This document shows, one piece after another, positions 39,142 to 50,098 of a DNA stretch of 64,000 nucleotides. Position 1 is the first letter of the stretch; the number at the start of each line of letters is the position of its first letter. Under the pieces are notes generated by a model. The model did no database searches, was not told the origin of the DNA, and was given only the letters and a program-made list of their open reading frames with translations. Source of the DNA: Urechidicola croceus (lineage in GTDB: Bacteria; Bacteroidota; Bacteroidia; Flavobacteriales; Flavobacteriaceae); the NCBI GenBank assembly GCA_905181865.1, contig CAJIZG010000001.1:434001-498000 (forward strand), in the 5' to 3' direction. The position numbers were made by a program, and so were the translations under genes.

Positions 39142-39732
39142 GCAACGAAGATTTTCGAAAGCAGCCTTTGTAAAAAGTGCCTCATTTTTTCTCACAGAAA
39201 TTGTATAAACACAATTCAGTTCCATTTTTTGGCTCACTATTTTCAATTTTCTGTCTTTAATAATACGCATAACTCTGTCCATGTGCTCATATTCAAAAGT
39301 TAGTGTGAGTTCCACATCAACTGTTTTTTTAATAATATCAGAAGTTTCTAGCGTGAATTTTGCCGCTGTTCTATAGGCACTTATCAAACCTCCAACACCC
39401 AGTTTTACGCCTCCAAAATAACGAACAACTACCACTAAAACATTCGTCACATCAAAAGATAGCAATTGACCAAGAATAGGCTGACCCGCACTATTACTAG
39501 GCTCTCCATCGTCATTTGACCTATATTTTATTTCTTCCGTTCCAATTCTCCAAGCATAACACCAATGCCTAGCCTTATGATGTAACGATTTTAAATGAAC
39601 TAGGTGCGCTCTTACCTGATCTTCATCTTGTACGGGAAACGCAAACCCTAAAAACTTACTTCCCTTGTCCTTAAATAATTCACCTTCAAATGGCTTCTCA
39701 ATGGTCCTATAAATATCGGTTTCATAATTCAT
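39127..39732 (-). CDS. YigZ/IMPACT family protein
   Basis: 201 residues. Typical pattern: KSKFLGFAFPVQDEDQVRAH-like start, CYAWRIG, DDGEPSNSAGQPIL near 75 and VVVRYFGGVKLGVGGLISAY near 105. Proteins of this family bind ribosomes or translation factors in eukaryotes (IMPACT); the bacterial role is unclear. It overlaps ribD by 4 bases and the thioesterase gene by 15 in the convergent direction. Confidence 0.9.
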   Translation of the reverse strand: MNYETDIYRTIEKPFEGELFKDKGSKFLGFAFPVQDEDQVRAHLVHLKSLHHKARHWCYAWRIGTEEIKYRSNDDGEPSNSAGQPILGQLLSFDVTNVLVVVVRYFGGVKLGVGGLISAYRTAAKFTLETSDIIKKTVDVELTLTFEYEHMDRVMRIIKDRKLKIVSQKMELNCVYTISVRKNEALFTKAAFENLRCLLIK

Positions 39733-40781
39733 TTTGGAATCACTATATTCAATACATCTGATGAAATATTTATTGATTCAGCAACAACTCCCGCAATTGT
39801 AGGTGCTTTTATTCCGGTTCCAAAAGTTACAGCACCCGTAAAAATTCTTGCCTCATCCCACAATCCTTGATCTATAAAACTTTGAATGGTTTGTGCTCCA
39901 CCTTCAATAAGCACAGATTGTATTTTTCGCTGATACAACCAATCACATATCTGATTCGGAATCTTTTTTGTATAATCGATATAAACCAATTCAACAGTGT
40001 TTTTTTCCTCTTTAAAAGATACTTTAGAACTTGTGAATACTAGGGTCATCACAGTTCCATCAAACACCTGTAAATCATATGGAATCCGCAACGAATTATC
40101 TAAAATCAATCTTACTGGATTTTTTCCACTCCAACTTCTAACATTTAATTTTGGATTATCCTTGATCACTGTATTTGTTCCAACCAAAATAGCATGCTCT
40201 TCACTTCGCCACTTATGGACTAATTGCTGAGAATATCCATTCGAAATCCATGTAGGCGCCTTCTCTGCACCTGCACTTCTGTCTACATCCATAAAACGAT
40301 CTAGCGTCTCTGCCCATTTTAAAACAATATAGGGTCTTTTTGCTCTTTGAAATGTGAAAAATCGTTTATTAGACGCAATACATTCCTGTTCCAACACTCC
40401 CACAATAACCTCTACTCCATGCGCTCTCAAATACGCTATTCCCTTTCCAGAGACAAGACTATTATCATCCACAACCCCTACGACAACTTTCGGGATTTTA
40501 CGCGCTACAATTAAATGTGAACAAGGTGGTGTTTTTCCAAAATGAGAACAAGGCTCTAAACTCACATACAAAACAGCGCTAGATAACAATGATGTATCTT
40601 TCACAGAATTAATTGCATTTACTTCGGCATGAGCACCTCCATACTCGCTTGTATAACCCTCTCCTATAATTTTATCATTAAAAACAATGACACTTCCTAC
40701 CATTGGATTTGGTCGTGTACTACCCAATCCATTTTTCGATATTTGTATACAGCGTCTTATATATTTTTGATGTATCTTCAC
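39729..40781 (-). CDS. ribD: Bifunctional riboflavin biosynthesis deaminase/reductase
   Basis: RibD deaminates the first pyrimidine intermediate of riboflavin synthesis and then reduces its ribose side chain with NADPH. N-terminal deaminase: HAEVNAI near residue 51 and the zinc ligands in PCSHFGKTPPC near 76. C-terminal reductase from about 145: YIVLKWAETLDRFMD, LVGTNTVIKDNPKLNVR and VLIEGGAQTIQSF. 350 residues. The start is GTG at 40781; no ATG is placed better, and the first residues KIHQKYIRRCIQISKNGLG align with other RibD starts. Confidence 0.94.
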   Translation of the reverse strand: MKIHQKYIRRCIQISKNGLGSTRPNPMVGSVIVFNDKIIGEGYTSEYGGAHAEVNAINSVKDTSLLSSAVLYVSLEPCSHFGKTPPCSHLIVARKIPKVVVGVVDDNSLVSGKGIAYLRAHGVEVIVGVLEQECIASNKRFFTFQRAKRPYIVLKWAETLDRFMDVDRSAGAEKAPTWISNGYSQQLVHKWRSEEHAILVGTNTVIKDNPKLNVRSWSGKNPVRLILDNSLRIPYDLQVFDGTVMTLVFTSSKVSFKEEKNTVELVYIDYTKKIPNQICDWLYQRKIQSVLIEGGAQTIQSFIDQGLWDEARIFTGAVTFGTGIKAPTIAGVVAESINISSDVLNIVIPK

Positions 40782-40785
40782 CCTA

Positions 40786-40793
40786 CAAAAATA
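40786..40793 (-). promoter_or_regulatory. -7 box of ribD
   Basis: TATTTTTG on the minus strand ends 4 bases before the GTG start, in the 22-base gap between the divergent ribD and GNAT genes. Confidence 0.5.
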
Positions 40794-40803
40794 AGATTTT
40801 AAA

Positions 40804-41295
40804 TTGAGTAAAAACGCGTATCACATTCGAGAAATTATTCCATCAGACAACCTCAAAATTGCGCAAGTTATTCGAACTGTTTTAACCGAACTTGGCGTTC
40901 CAAAAGTAGGTATTACCTATAAAGATGCAGCAGTAGATAAAATGTTTGAAACCTACAATATACAGAAAGCTACTTATTTTGTTCTTGTAAGAGGTACTGC
41001 TATCTTGGGCGGTGCAGGAATTTTGCCTTTACAAAAGGCAAAAGATATTATTTGCGAATTGCAAAAGATGTATTTTCTGCCAGAAGTACGAGGAAAAAAA
41101 CTTGGATTTAACATGATAAATACCTGTTTAGAAGCCGTAAAAAAATTCAGTTTTGAAAAATGCTATTTAGAAACATTATCGTGGATGAAAGGTGCCGAAA
41201 AACTGTACACTAAAGTTGGTTTCAAAACTTTAAATAATCCAATTGGAAACACGGAACATCATCGTTGCATTTTATGGATACTTAAACGCTTATAA
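40804..41295 (+). CDS. GNAT-family N-acetyltransferase
   Basis: 163-residue acetyltransferase: IREIIPSDNLKIAQVIRTVL at the start, QKMYFLPEVRGKKLGFNMIN (acetyl-CoA loop, about 95-115) and a late KVGFKTL. Starts with TTG at 40804, as the next ATG is about 50 codons in. Its stop codon shares one base with the prmC start (TAATG), so the two are coupled. The substrate is unknown. Confidence 0.82.
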   Translation: MSKNAYHIREIIPSDNLKIAQVIRTVLTELGVPKVGITYKDAAVDKMFETYNIQKATYFVLVRGTAILGGAGILPLQKAKDIICELQKMYFLPEVRGKKLGFNMINTCLEAVKKFSFEKCYLETLSWMKGAEKLYTKVGFKTLNNPIGNTEHHRCILWILKRL

Positions 41296-42140
41296 TGACA
41301 TTAAAACAACTCAGGCTATTATGTAAGGAGGAACTTTCTCCACTTTATCCGCCAGAAGAAATTGAAAGCTTTTATTTTCTATTGCTAGAAGAACGACTCC
41401 AATTAAAAAGGGTAACTATTGCACTCAATCCCGAACAAAATATTTCTAAAGAAAATAGTAGTTACTTTAGCGATTGTATTGCACAATTGAAAAACGAAAT
41501 TCCGCTACAGTATATTCTTGGGGTTACAGAATTCTTTGGGCTTCCCTTTAAAGTAACACCCGACACCTTAATTCCCAGACCTGAAACTGAAGAATTAGTA
41601 GCATGGATTATCGACGCAACAGCATCCAATAATCCAATTAGCATTTTAGATATTGGAACTGGAAGTGGATGTATTGCCATTTCACTAGCCAAGCACATTC
41701 CAAACTCAAAAGTCTCTGCTATAGATATTTCAGAAAAAGCCTTAGAAATTGCGCATTACAATGCGAACTTACATAAAGTTTCAATCTCATTTAAAAAAAT
41801 AGATATTCTAAAAGCAACAACTTTACATGCCAAATTTGATATTATAGTTAGCAATCCTCCCTATGTTCGACATTTAGAAAAGAAAGAAATAAAAAATAAT
41901 GTTCTCGAAAACGAACCACATACAGCATTATTCGTATTAGACGATGATCCCTTAATTTTTTATGATAAAATTGGGGAACTAGCCAAACAATATTTAAAAC
42001 CTACCGGACAATTATTCTTTGAAATCAACCAATATCTAGGTCAGGAAACGCTAAGTCTATTAGGTCAAAAAGGCTTTTTGAAAACGAAATTACGAAAGGA
42101 TATATTTGGAAATGATAGAATGATTTCGGCAAACATATAA
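41295..42140 (+). CDS. prmC: Peptide chain release factor N5-glutamine methyltransferase
   Basis: Methylates the GGQ glutamine of release factors. 281 residues. N-terminal helical domain, then the Rossmann SAM domain with ILDIGTGSGCIAISLAKHI (about 117-135), and the substrate-Gln motif NPPY in VSNPPYVRHLEKKE near 193. Full length, translationally coupled to the GNAT gene upstream. Confidence 0.95.
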   Translation: MTLKQLRLLCKEELSPLYPPEEIESFYFLLLEERLQLKRVTIALNPEQNISKENSSYFSDCIAQLKNEIPLQYILGVTEFFGLPFKVTPDTLIPRPETEELVAWIIDATASNNPISILDIGTGSGCIAISLAKHIPNSKVSAIDISEKALEIAHYNANLHKVSISFKKIDILKATTLHAKFDIIVSNPPYVRHLEKKEIKNNVLENEPHTALFVLDDDPLIFYDKIGELAKQYLKPTGQLFFEINQYLGQETLSLLGQKGFLKTKLRKDIFGNDRMISANI

Positions 42141-42153
42141 TGAAGGTTCACAC

Positions 42154-42181
42154 TTGAATTAAAAAATATAGTATAGATTTG
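42154..42181 (+). promoter_or_regulatory. Promoter of the MscS-family gene
   Basis: TTG (42154-42156), 17 bases, TAGATTTG (42174-42181), 26 bases before the ATG. The bases between the boxes (GAATTAAAAAATATAGTATA) resemble the end of the array unit of 23.9 and 32.3 kb, possibly by chance. Confidence 0.6.
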
Positions 42182-42207
42182 TTTCCTCCAATTTACAAAG
42201 AAAAGTT

Positions 42208-43032
42208 ATGGATATAAAAACGGTAGAGATGTTAATAGGTCATGGGAAAAACCTTTTATTTGAATATACTCCTAAGGTAATTGGAGCAATTGTAGTTTAT
42301 TTTGTTGGGAGTTATGTTATTAAAATCATCATGAATCAACTAGTAAAGATTCTAGACAATCGAAGTACAGAAGACTCGCTCAAACCATTTTTAAAAGGAA
42401 TCATTAGCGCGATACTAAAAATAATACTAGCCATTAGTGTCCTTAGTATGATTGGTGTTGAAATGACCTCTTTCATTGCAATATTGGGTGCCGCAGGATT
42501 GGCAGTCGGATTGGCATTATCTGGTACTTTGCAAAATTTTGCCGGCGGCATTGTTATCCTTATGTTCAAACCTTTTAAAGCTGGAGATTTTATAGATGCT
42601 CAAGGATATTCGGGAACCGTAAGTGAAATTCAAATTTTCAATACTATCTTAAAAACGCCTGACAACAAAACAATCATTATCCCGAATGGAGGATTATCTA
42701 CAGGCGCTATGACTAATTATTCTTCTGAACCCTTAAGAAGAGTGGATTGGACAGTCGGTATAGGATATGGAGATGACGTTGACCAAGCAAGATCTGTTCT
42801 CTTAAAAATGTGTGAAACTGACCCTAGAATATTAAAAGACCCAGCGTTATTTATTGGTATTTCTGCTTTGGCTGATAGTTCTGTTAATTTTGCAGTTAGA
42901 GCATGGGTTAAAGCCGAAGACTACTGGGGAGTGTTTTTTGATTTAAATGAAAATATATACAAAACATTCAACAAAGAAGGCTTACATATACCTTTCCCAC
43001 AAATGGATGTTCACGTACATAATTCCAAATAG
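42208..43032 (+). CDS. Small-conductance mechanosensitive channel, MscS family
   Basis: 274 residues: three membrane segments (about 20-40, 62-83 and 88-115), the last being the pore helix with AAGLAVGLALSGTLQNFAGG, then PFKAGDFIDAQGYSGTVSEI, the beta domain, and a C-terminal alpha/beta region ending INNPQ-like PFPQMDVHV. It opens on membrane tension to release solutes on osmotic downshock. Short MscS type. Confidence 0.93.
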   Translation: MDIKTVEMLIGHGKNLLFEYTPKVIGAIVVYFVGSYVIKIIMNQLVKILDNRSTEDSLKPFLKGIISAILKIILAISVLSMIGVEMTSFIAILGAAGLAVGLALSGTLQNFAGGIVILMFKPFKAGDFIDAQGYSGTVSEIQIFNTILKTPDNKTIIIPNGGLSTGAMTNYSSEPLRRVDWTVGIGYGDDVDQARSVLLKMCETDPRILKDPALFIGISALADSSVNFAVRAWVKAEDYWGVFFDLNENIYKTFNKEGLHIPFPQMDVHVHNSK

Positions 43033-43076
43033 GAATAAATGACAACGATCCCTATCAAAACTAATAAACAAACGTA

Positions 43077-43084
43077 TATCTTTG
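43077..43084 (+). promoter_or_regulatory. -7 box directly before trmD
   Basis: TATCTTTG ends 4 bases before the trmD ATG, so a transcript from it would be nearly or fully leaderless. No -33 TTG in place. Confidence 0.5.
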
Positions 43085-43088
43085 TGGC

Positions 43089-43766
43089 ATGCGTATAGAT
43101 ATTATTACAGTTTCGCCAGATCTAATTAAGAGTCCGTTTGAACATTCCATCATAAAACGAGCGATAGACAAAGGCTTGGTAGAAGTTCACTTTCATGACT
43201 TAAGGACGTACGCCCTTAATAAATATGGGAAAATTGACGATTATCAATTTGGTGGTGGAGCGGGAATGGTGCTTATGATAGAACCGATACATACATGCAT
43301 TTCAGCATTACAAGCACAACGCGCGTATGATGAAATACTTTATATGACACCAGATGCCAAGACGTTAAATCAACGAACTGCCAACACCCTTTCAATGGCT
43401 AAAAATATTATTGTTTTAACCGGTCATTATAAAGGAGTAGATCAACGCGTAAGAGATAAGTTTGTAACCCAGGAAATCTCTATTGGAGATTACGTATTAA
43501 GCGGAGGAGAGTTAGCAGCAGCCATAGTTTGCGATGCCGTAATTCGGTTAATTCCTGGAGTTTTAGGCGACGAGACTTCTGCGCTCACTGATTCTTTTCA
43601 AGATAATTTATTGTCACCACCTGTATACACTCGCCCTTCAGAATATGACGGTATGAAAGTTCCGGAAATTCTTCTTTCCGGTAACTTTCCGAAGATTGAT
43701 GAATGGCGCGCAGAAAAAGCATTAGAACACACTAAAAATAGAAGACCTGATTTACTTGAGGACTAA
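43089..43766 (+). CDS. trmD: tRNA (guanine37-N1)-methyltransferase
   Basis: Methylates G37 of tRNAs reading CNN codons, preventing frameshifts. 225 residues with the trefoil-knot SPOUT motifs: [15 protein letters not shown] near residue 56, [13 protein letters not shown]-like at 115, and [15 protein letters not shown] near 138. [13 protein letters not shown] aligns with known TrmD starts, so the start is secure. rplS follows 184 bases on, with its own promoter and leader. Confidence 0.96.
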   Translation: MRIDIITVSPDLIKSPFEHSIIKRAIDKGLVEVHFHDLRTYALNKYGKIDDYQFGGGAGMVLMIEPIHTCISALQAQRAYDEILYMTPDAKTLNQRTANTLSMAKNIIVLTGHYKGVDQRVRDKFVTQEISIGDYVLSGGELAAAIVCDAVIRLIPGVLGDETSALTDSFQDNLLSPPVYTRPSEYDGMKVPEILLSGNFPKIDEWRAEKALEHTKNRRPDLLED

Positions 43767-43851
43767 ATGGATGGTTGAAAACTCACAATTATTTTCCAAA
43801 TCTACTCTAAACATCCTTAAAATCAGCCTTTAAAATATTTAAAATATTTTT

Positions 43852-43881
43852 TTGTAAAAGAAAACTAAATCCCTACATTTG
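43852..43881 (+). promoter_or_regulatory. Promoter of rplS
   Basis: TTG (43852-43854), 19 bases, TACATTTG (43874-43881). Consensus. Confidence 0.82.
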
Positions 43882-43888
43882 CACACTT

Positions 43889-43928
43889 AAAAATCAACCG
43901 CTGACGAGAATCGTGGATGTTGGTTTTA
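43889..43928 (+). ncRNA. Structured leader of rplS (bL19 leader candidate)
   Basis: The rplS leader begins with a 9-bp stem (AAAATCAAC 43890-43898 with GTTGGTTTT 43919-43927, one G-U pair) enclosing an inner hairpin ACGA-GAA-TCGT (43904-43914). A bL19 leader motif has been described for Flavobacteria; position and two-stem form fit such an autoregulatory element. Probably bL19 binds it and limits its own synthesis. I have not compared it with the covariance model. Confidence 0.6.
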
Positions 43929-43950
43929 ATAAACCATTAAAATAATTAAA

Positions 43951-44304
43951 ATGGCAGATTTAGTAAAATTCGTTCAAGACGAATTTGTATCGAAAAAAGA
44001 TTTTCCAGAATTTTCATCTGGAGATACAATCACTGTATACTACGAAATTAAAGAAGGTGAAAAAACAAGAACACAGTTCTTTAGAGGTACTGTAATTCAG
44101 CGAAAAGGCTCTGGATCTTCAGAAACTTTTACGATCAGAAAAATATCTGGTACTGTTGGTGTTGAACGTATTTTCCCTATAAACCTACCTGCACTTCAAA
44201 AAATTGAAGTAAACAAACAAGGTAAAGTAAGAAGAGCACGTATCTATTACTTTAGAGAATTGACTGGTAAAAAAGCAAGAATCAAAGAAGTTAGACGTAA
44301 ATAA
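43951..44304 (+). CDS. rplS: 50S ribosomal protein bL19
   Basis: 117-residue large-subunit protein at the 30S/50S interface. Recognised by FSSGDTITVYYEIKEGEKTR, FRGTVIQRKGSGSSETFTIR and RIFPINLP followed by KVRRARIYYFRELTGKKARI. Normal length. Own promoter, structured leader and terminator. Confidence 0.97.
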   Translation: MADLVKFVQDEFVSKKDFPEFSSGDTITVYYEIKEGEKTRTQFFRGTVIQRKGSGSSETFTIRKISGTVGVERIFPINLPALQKIEVNKQGKVRRARIYYFRELTGKKARIKEVRRK

Positions 44305-44328
44305 TTAGACACTAAACTCAACTACTAT

Positions 44329-44363
44329 AATCCCGATTTGTGCTTCAAATCGGGATTTTTTAT
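44329..44363 (+). terminator. Intrinsic terminator of rplS
   Basis: A 12-bp stem (AATCCCGATTTG / CAAATCGGGATT) with a 5-base loop and a T run, 25 bases after the stop. Confidence 0.92.
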
Positions 44364-47237
<2,874 letters not shown>

Positions 47238-47263
47238 TCCAGAAATTATTCTAAATATTTAAC

Positions 47264-47293
47264 GAAAGCCTCAACTCTGTTGAGGCTTTTTTA
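47264..47293 (+). terminator. Intrinsic terminator of icd
   Basis: A 10-bp stem (AAGCCTCAAC / GTTGAGGCTT) with loop TCT and a T run, 27 bases after the stop. It lies directly against the murQ -7 box. Confidence 0.9.
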
Positions 47294-47294
47294 G

Positions 47295-47302
47295 TACTTT
47301 TG
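47295..47302 (+). promoter_or_regulatory. -7 box of murQ
   Basis: TACTTTTG, 5 bases before the murQ ATG; the -33 region is taken up by the icd terminator. The leader would be only 1-3 bases. Confidence 0.5.
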
Positions 47303-47307
47303 ATTTT

Positions 47308-48126
47308 ATGAATTTTATAAAAATTACAGAGCAATCTTCACACTATGATCATTTAGAAAAAATGTCAACTTCTGAATTGCTACAGCATATAAATCAAGAA
47401 GATCAAACAGTCCCAATAGCGATCCAAAAAGTAATTCCACAAATTGAATCTTTGACCAATCACATTGTGAGCAAATTAAAAAAAGGGGGGCGATTGTTTT
47501 ATATGGGAGCAGGTACAAGTGGTCGCCTCGGTGTTTTAGATGCTTCAGAATGCCCGCCTACTTTTGGCGTAAACTCGAATGTTGTAATTGGCATAATTGC
47601 CGGTGGAGACTACGCTTTGCGCAATTCTATTGAAAATGCCGAAGATTCAACTGAGCAAGGCTGGGAAGATTTAACAGCATATAACATCTCCAACAAAGAT
47701 GTTGTGGTTGGTATTGCAGCTTCAGGAACCACTCCTTATGTTATTGGTGCGTTGGAAAGATGCAACCAAAACGAGATCGCTACAGGATGCATTACAATGA
47801 ATGAAGGAAGTCCGCTCGAACTAACGGCGCTATTCCCTGTTGCTTGTGTTGTTGGCCCTGAATTTTTAACAGGTAGTTCTAGAATGAAAGCCGGAACTGC
47901 TCAAAAGTTAATTCTAAATATGATTTCTACTTCTGCCATGATACAACTTGGAAAGGTAAAAGGCAATAAAATGATTGATATGAAATTATCAAATGATAAA
48001 TTGGTGAATCGTGGAACAAGAATGGTTATGGAAGAATTAAACATACATGAAAAAATAGCAAATGAACTACTTTTAAAACATGGAAGTGTTCGAAACGCTG
48101 TAAATGCATATCATGAGCGATCCTAA
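47308..48126 (+). CDS. murQ: N-acetylmuramic acid 6-phosphate etherase
   Basis: Cleaves the lactyl ether of MurNAc-6-P to give GlcNAc-6-P in peptidoglycan recycling. 272 residues, slightly shorter than the E. coli protein at the C-terminus. SIS-domain motifs: YMGAGTSGRLGVLDASECPP near residue 68 (catalytic Glu in ASECPPTF), VVGIAASGTTPYVIGAL near 133 and LTGSSRMKAGTAQK near 190. First gene of a run with a small membrane protein and an ATP-grasp protein; overlaps the next gene by 14 bases. Confidence 0.95.
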   Translation: MNFIKITEQSSHYDHLEKMSTSELLQHINQEDQTVPIAIQKVIPQIESLTNHIVSKLKKGGRLFYMGAGTSGRLGVLDASECPPTFGVNSNVVIGIIAGGDYALRNSIENAEDSTEQGWEDLTAYNISNKDVVVGIAASGTTPYVIGALERCNQNEIATGCITMNEGSPLELTALFPVACVVGPEFLTGSSRMKAGTAQKLILNMISTSAMIQLGKVKGNKMIDMKLSNDKLVNRGTRMVMEELNIHEKIANELLLKHGSVRNAVNAYHERS

Positions 48127-48331
48127 CAATGAAATTGTAAAAGGAATTAAGTTAATGGCTCTAAGCCTGCCATTAATGGTTGCAGGCCCTATAATACTGT
48201 CCATTGGATTCAGAGCGCTTAATAATGGTGTTTATATATGGGCCGTTCTTGGAATAATTCTTATAATAGTAGCTATTATTGTCGCATTTTTGGGTGTAAA
48301 ACATATTCTGAATGGATTATTTGAAAAATAA
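48113..48331 (+). CDS. Small two-helix membrane protein (DUF6095-like)
   Basis: 72 residues from ATG at 48113 (MSDPNNEIVKGIKLMALSLP), overlapping the murQ end; a start 9 bases earlier is possible. Two hydrophobic segments (about 15-35 and 44-63) make it an inner-membrane protein. Proteins of this kind commonly follow murQ in flavobacteria and I associate them with DUF6095. Function unknown. Shares one base with the start of the next gene. Confidence 0.8.
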   Translation: MSDPNNEIVKGIKLMALSLPLMVAGPIILSIGFRALNNGVYIWAVLGIILIIVAIIVAFLGVKHILNGLFEK

Positions 48332-49383
48332 TGAAGAACAACCACTTCTTCTATAAACTATTTCATTGGGAATATTGGCCGTCTTTTCTGTTTTACCTGC
48401 CCAATATTCCGTTAGCGCTATATCTTGCCATTAAAGCAAAAAGTCCTGTTTTTTTTTCTGCCACAAATCCCGCAATCAAGAACTCCGGAAATGGAATGGA
48501 GTCAAAATTTGACACTTTACAATTAATTCCTGAAGCACTTAGACCTAAATCTATTTTAGTAAAACCTACTGAAAGTTATGTCTCCATCAAAAAAAGAATA
48601 AAAGATTCATACATTGAATACCCACTTATTGCAAAACCAGATATTGGGTTTAGAGGCTTGCTAGTAAAAAAAATAAATACTTCTGAAGACTTAAAAAATT
48701 ACCTTGCAAAATATCCTATCAACATTATCATACAGGAATTTATTTCCCTAGAAAATGAATGTGGTATCTTTTACCATCGAATCCCGGGTAAAAATTCTGG
48801 AGTAATTACTTCTATGACGTTGAAAAAATATTTGACAGTTACTGGTGATGGAAAATCATCTATTTCAGAATTAATTCAACATGATAATAGGGCACGAATT
48901 TATCATGAAATTTTAATTCCTATCCTAAACTCTAAAATAGACACCGTACCTAAATTGGAAGAAAATGTTGTTTTAAATGTCATAGGAAATCATTCTAAAG
49001 GAACAAGGTTTATTGATGGAAATCATCTCATATCAAAACAACTAATTCAGACAATTGACACCATTAAAGATCAAATATTAGGATGGAATTATGGCCGAAT
49101 TGATTTGAAATTTAAATCTTTAAAGTCTTTAGAAAAAGGTGAAGAGTTTAAAATATTAGAAATTAATGGAATTATCTCTGAGCCCACTCATATTTATGAT
49201 ACTTCAAAAAACTCGTATTTAGATGCAATAAAATCAATTGCCGACCATTGGAAAATTCTTTATAGAATAGCGACGAAAAATCATTTTAGATATCAAATTT
49301 CTTATTCTAATACATGGGAGTTCATTAAAGAAATGAAAGCACTTATATTATACACTCGTATAATTAAAAGATTAAACCTTTAA
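48331..49383 (+). CDS. ATP-grasp protein, D-Ala-D-Ala ligase-like
   Basis: 350-residue protein with an N-terminal FHWEYWPSFLFYLPNIPLAL hydrophobic motif and an ATP-grasp core: PLIAKPDIGFRGLLVKKI near residue 97, IIIQEFISLENECGIFYHRI near 135 and a late KILEINGIISEPTHIYD carrying metal-binding residues. It resembles D-alanine-D-alanine ligase-like proteins in Bacteroidota whose substrate is unknown; being in a run with murQ suggests a cell-wall-related ligation. The last 12 bases overlap the convergent DinB-like gene. Confidence 0.75.
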   Translation: MKNNHFFYKLFHWEYWPSFLFYLPNIPLALYLAIKAKSPVFFSATNPAIKNSGNGMESKFDTLQLIPEALRPKSILVKPTESYVSIKKRIKDSYIEYPLIAKPDIGFRGLLVKKINTSEDLKNYLAKYPINIIIQEFISLENECGIFYHRIPGKNSGVITSMTLKKYLTVTGDGKSSISELIQHDNRARIYHEILIPILNSKIDTVPKLEENVVLNVIGNHSKGTRFIDGNHLISKQLIQTIDTIKDQILGWNYGRIDLKFKSLKSLEKGEEFKILEINGIISEPTHIYDTSKNSYLDAIKSIADHWKILYRIATKNHFRYQISYSNTWEFIKEMKALILYTRIIKRLNL

Positions 49384-49869
49384 TATTTCATTCTTGGGAG
49401 TAGTTGGATTAAAACCAAAATCGGCATCTGGAATATCAATTCCCAATTGAGATATAATATAACCTACACTTGCAAAATGATGAATAGCATGACTGTGAGT
49501 TTGTATTAACAACCCCCCCAAAGTATATTTTTGCTCAACTTTACCCATTCCTAAATCATCCACAACCACTATAACTTTCTCAAAATCGAAGGAGTTTAGC
49601 ACCTCTAATTCCATTTTTATCTTTTCAAAATATGAAAGTCCTTCTACAATCTTCAATTCAACTTCTTCGTTTCGCTTTCGAGCAGTCAAGTCGACTTTTG
49701 ATTCTGAAAGTCCTTCAAAAATACAATCAAATACATCTAATATATGCCTCATATGTATTCCTATACTTGAATGATACGGTGCTATTGAGGTATTACTATA
49801 TTGTTTGTCTGAAATCGAATTGAGTAATTTAACCCCTCTATCCAAGTTTGCCGTAATCGCTGAAATCAT
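49372..49869 (-). CDS. DinB-like protein (cytoplasmic)
   Basis: 165 residues with no signal peptide: GIHMRHILDVFDCIFEGLSE near residue 38 and LIQTHSHAIHHFASVGYIIS near 123. His residues at these spots are the expected metal ligands of the DinB/YfiT-like four-helix fold. No assigned substrate. It is not close in sequence to the exported DinB-like protein at 23392. The upstream region carries a striking palindrome. Confidence 0.8.
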   Translation of the reverse strand: MISAITANLDRGVKLLNSISDKQYSNTSIAPYHSSIGIHMRHILDVFDCIFEGLSESKVDLTARKRNEEVELKIVEGLSYFEKIKMELEVLNSFDFEKVIVVVDDLGMGKVEQKYTLGGLLIQTHSHAIHHFASVGYIISQLGIDIPDADFGFNPTTPKNEILKV

Positions 49870-49910
49870 AAATTATCGCATTAGTTTAGAAAGTGTGTCG
49901 TAAAGATAAA

Positions 49911-49952
49911 AAATATTAACTTTAATAATTACCATTATTAAAGTTAATATTT
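49911..49952. promoter_or_regulatory. 19-bp perfect inverted repeat upstream of the DinB-like gene
   Basis: AAATATTAACTTTAATAAT (49911-49929) and its exact complement (49934-49952) with the spacer TACC. Lies 42 bases before the DinB-like ATG and about 150 before the first T9SS gene, on the other strand. It has no G/C-rich stem and no adjacent coding end, so an operator is more likely than a terminator. The sequence TACCATTATT recurs at the right arm end. Confidence 0.75.
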
Positions 49953-50098
49953 ACCATTATTTGAACACTCTATTTTAAAATCTTTAATTTCTTTTAATCT
50001 ATAGAACATTTTAATACTAAAATTCGATTTTATTAAAAGATTTATAAACTATTAGTTTTCCTAAATTTATTACTTTTATATCTTATTTTTTCAAATCT

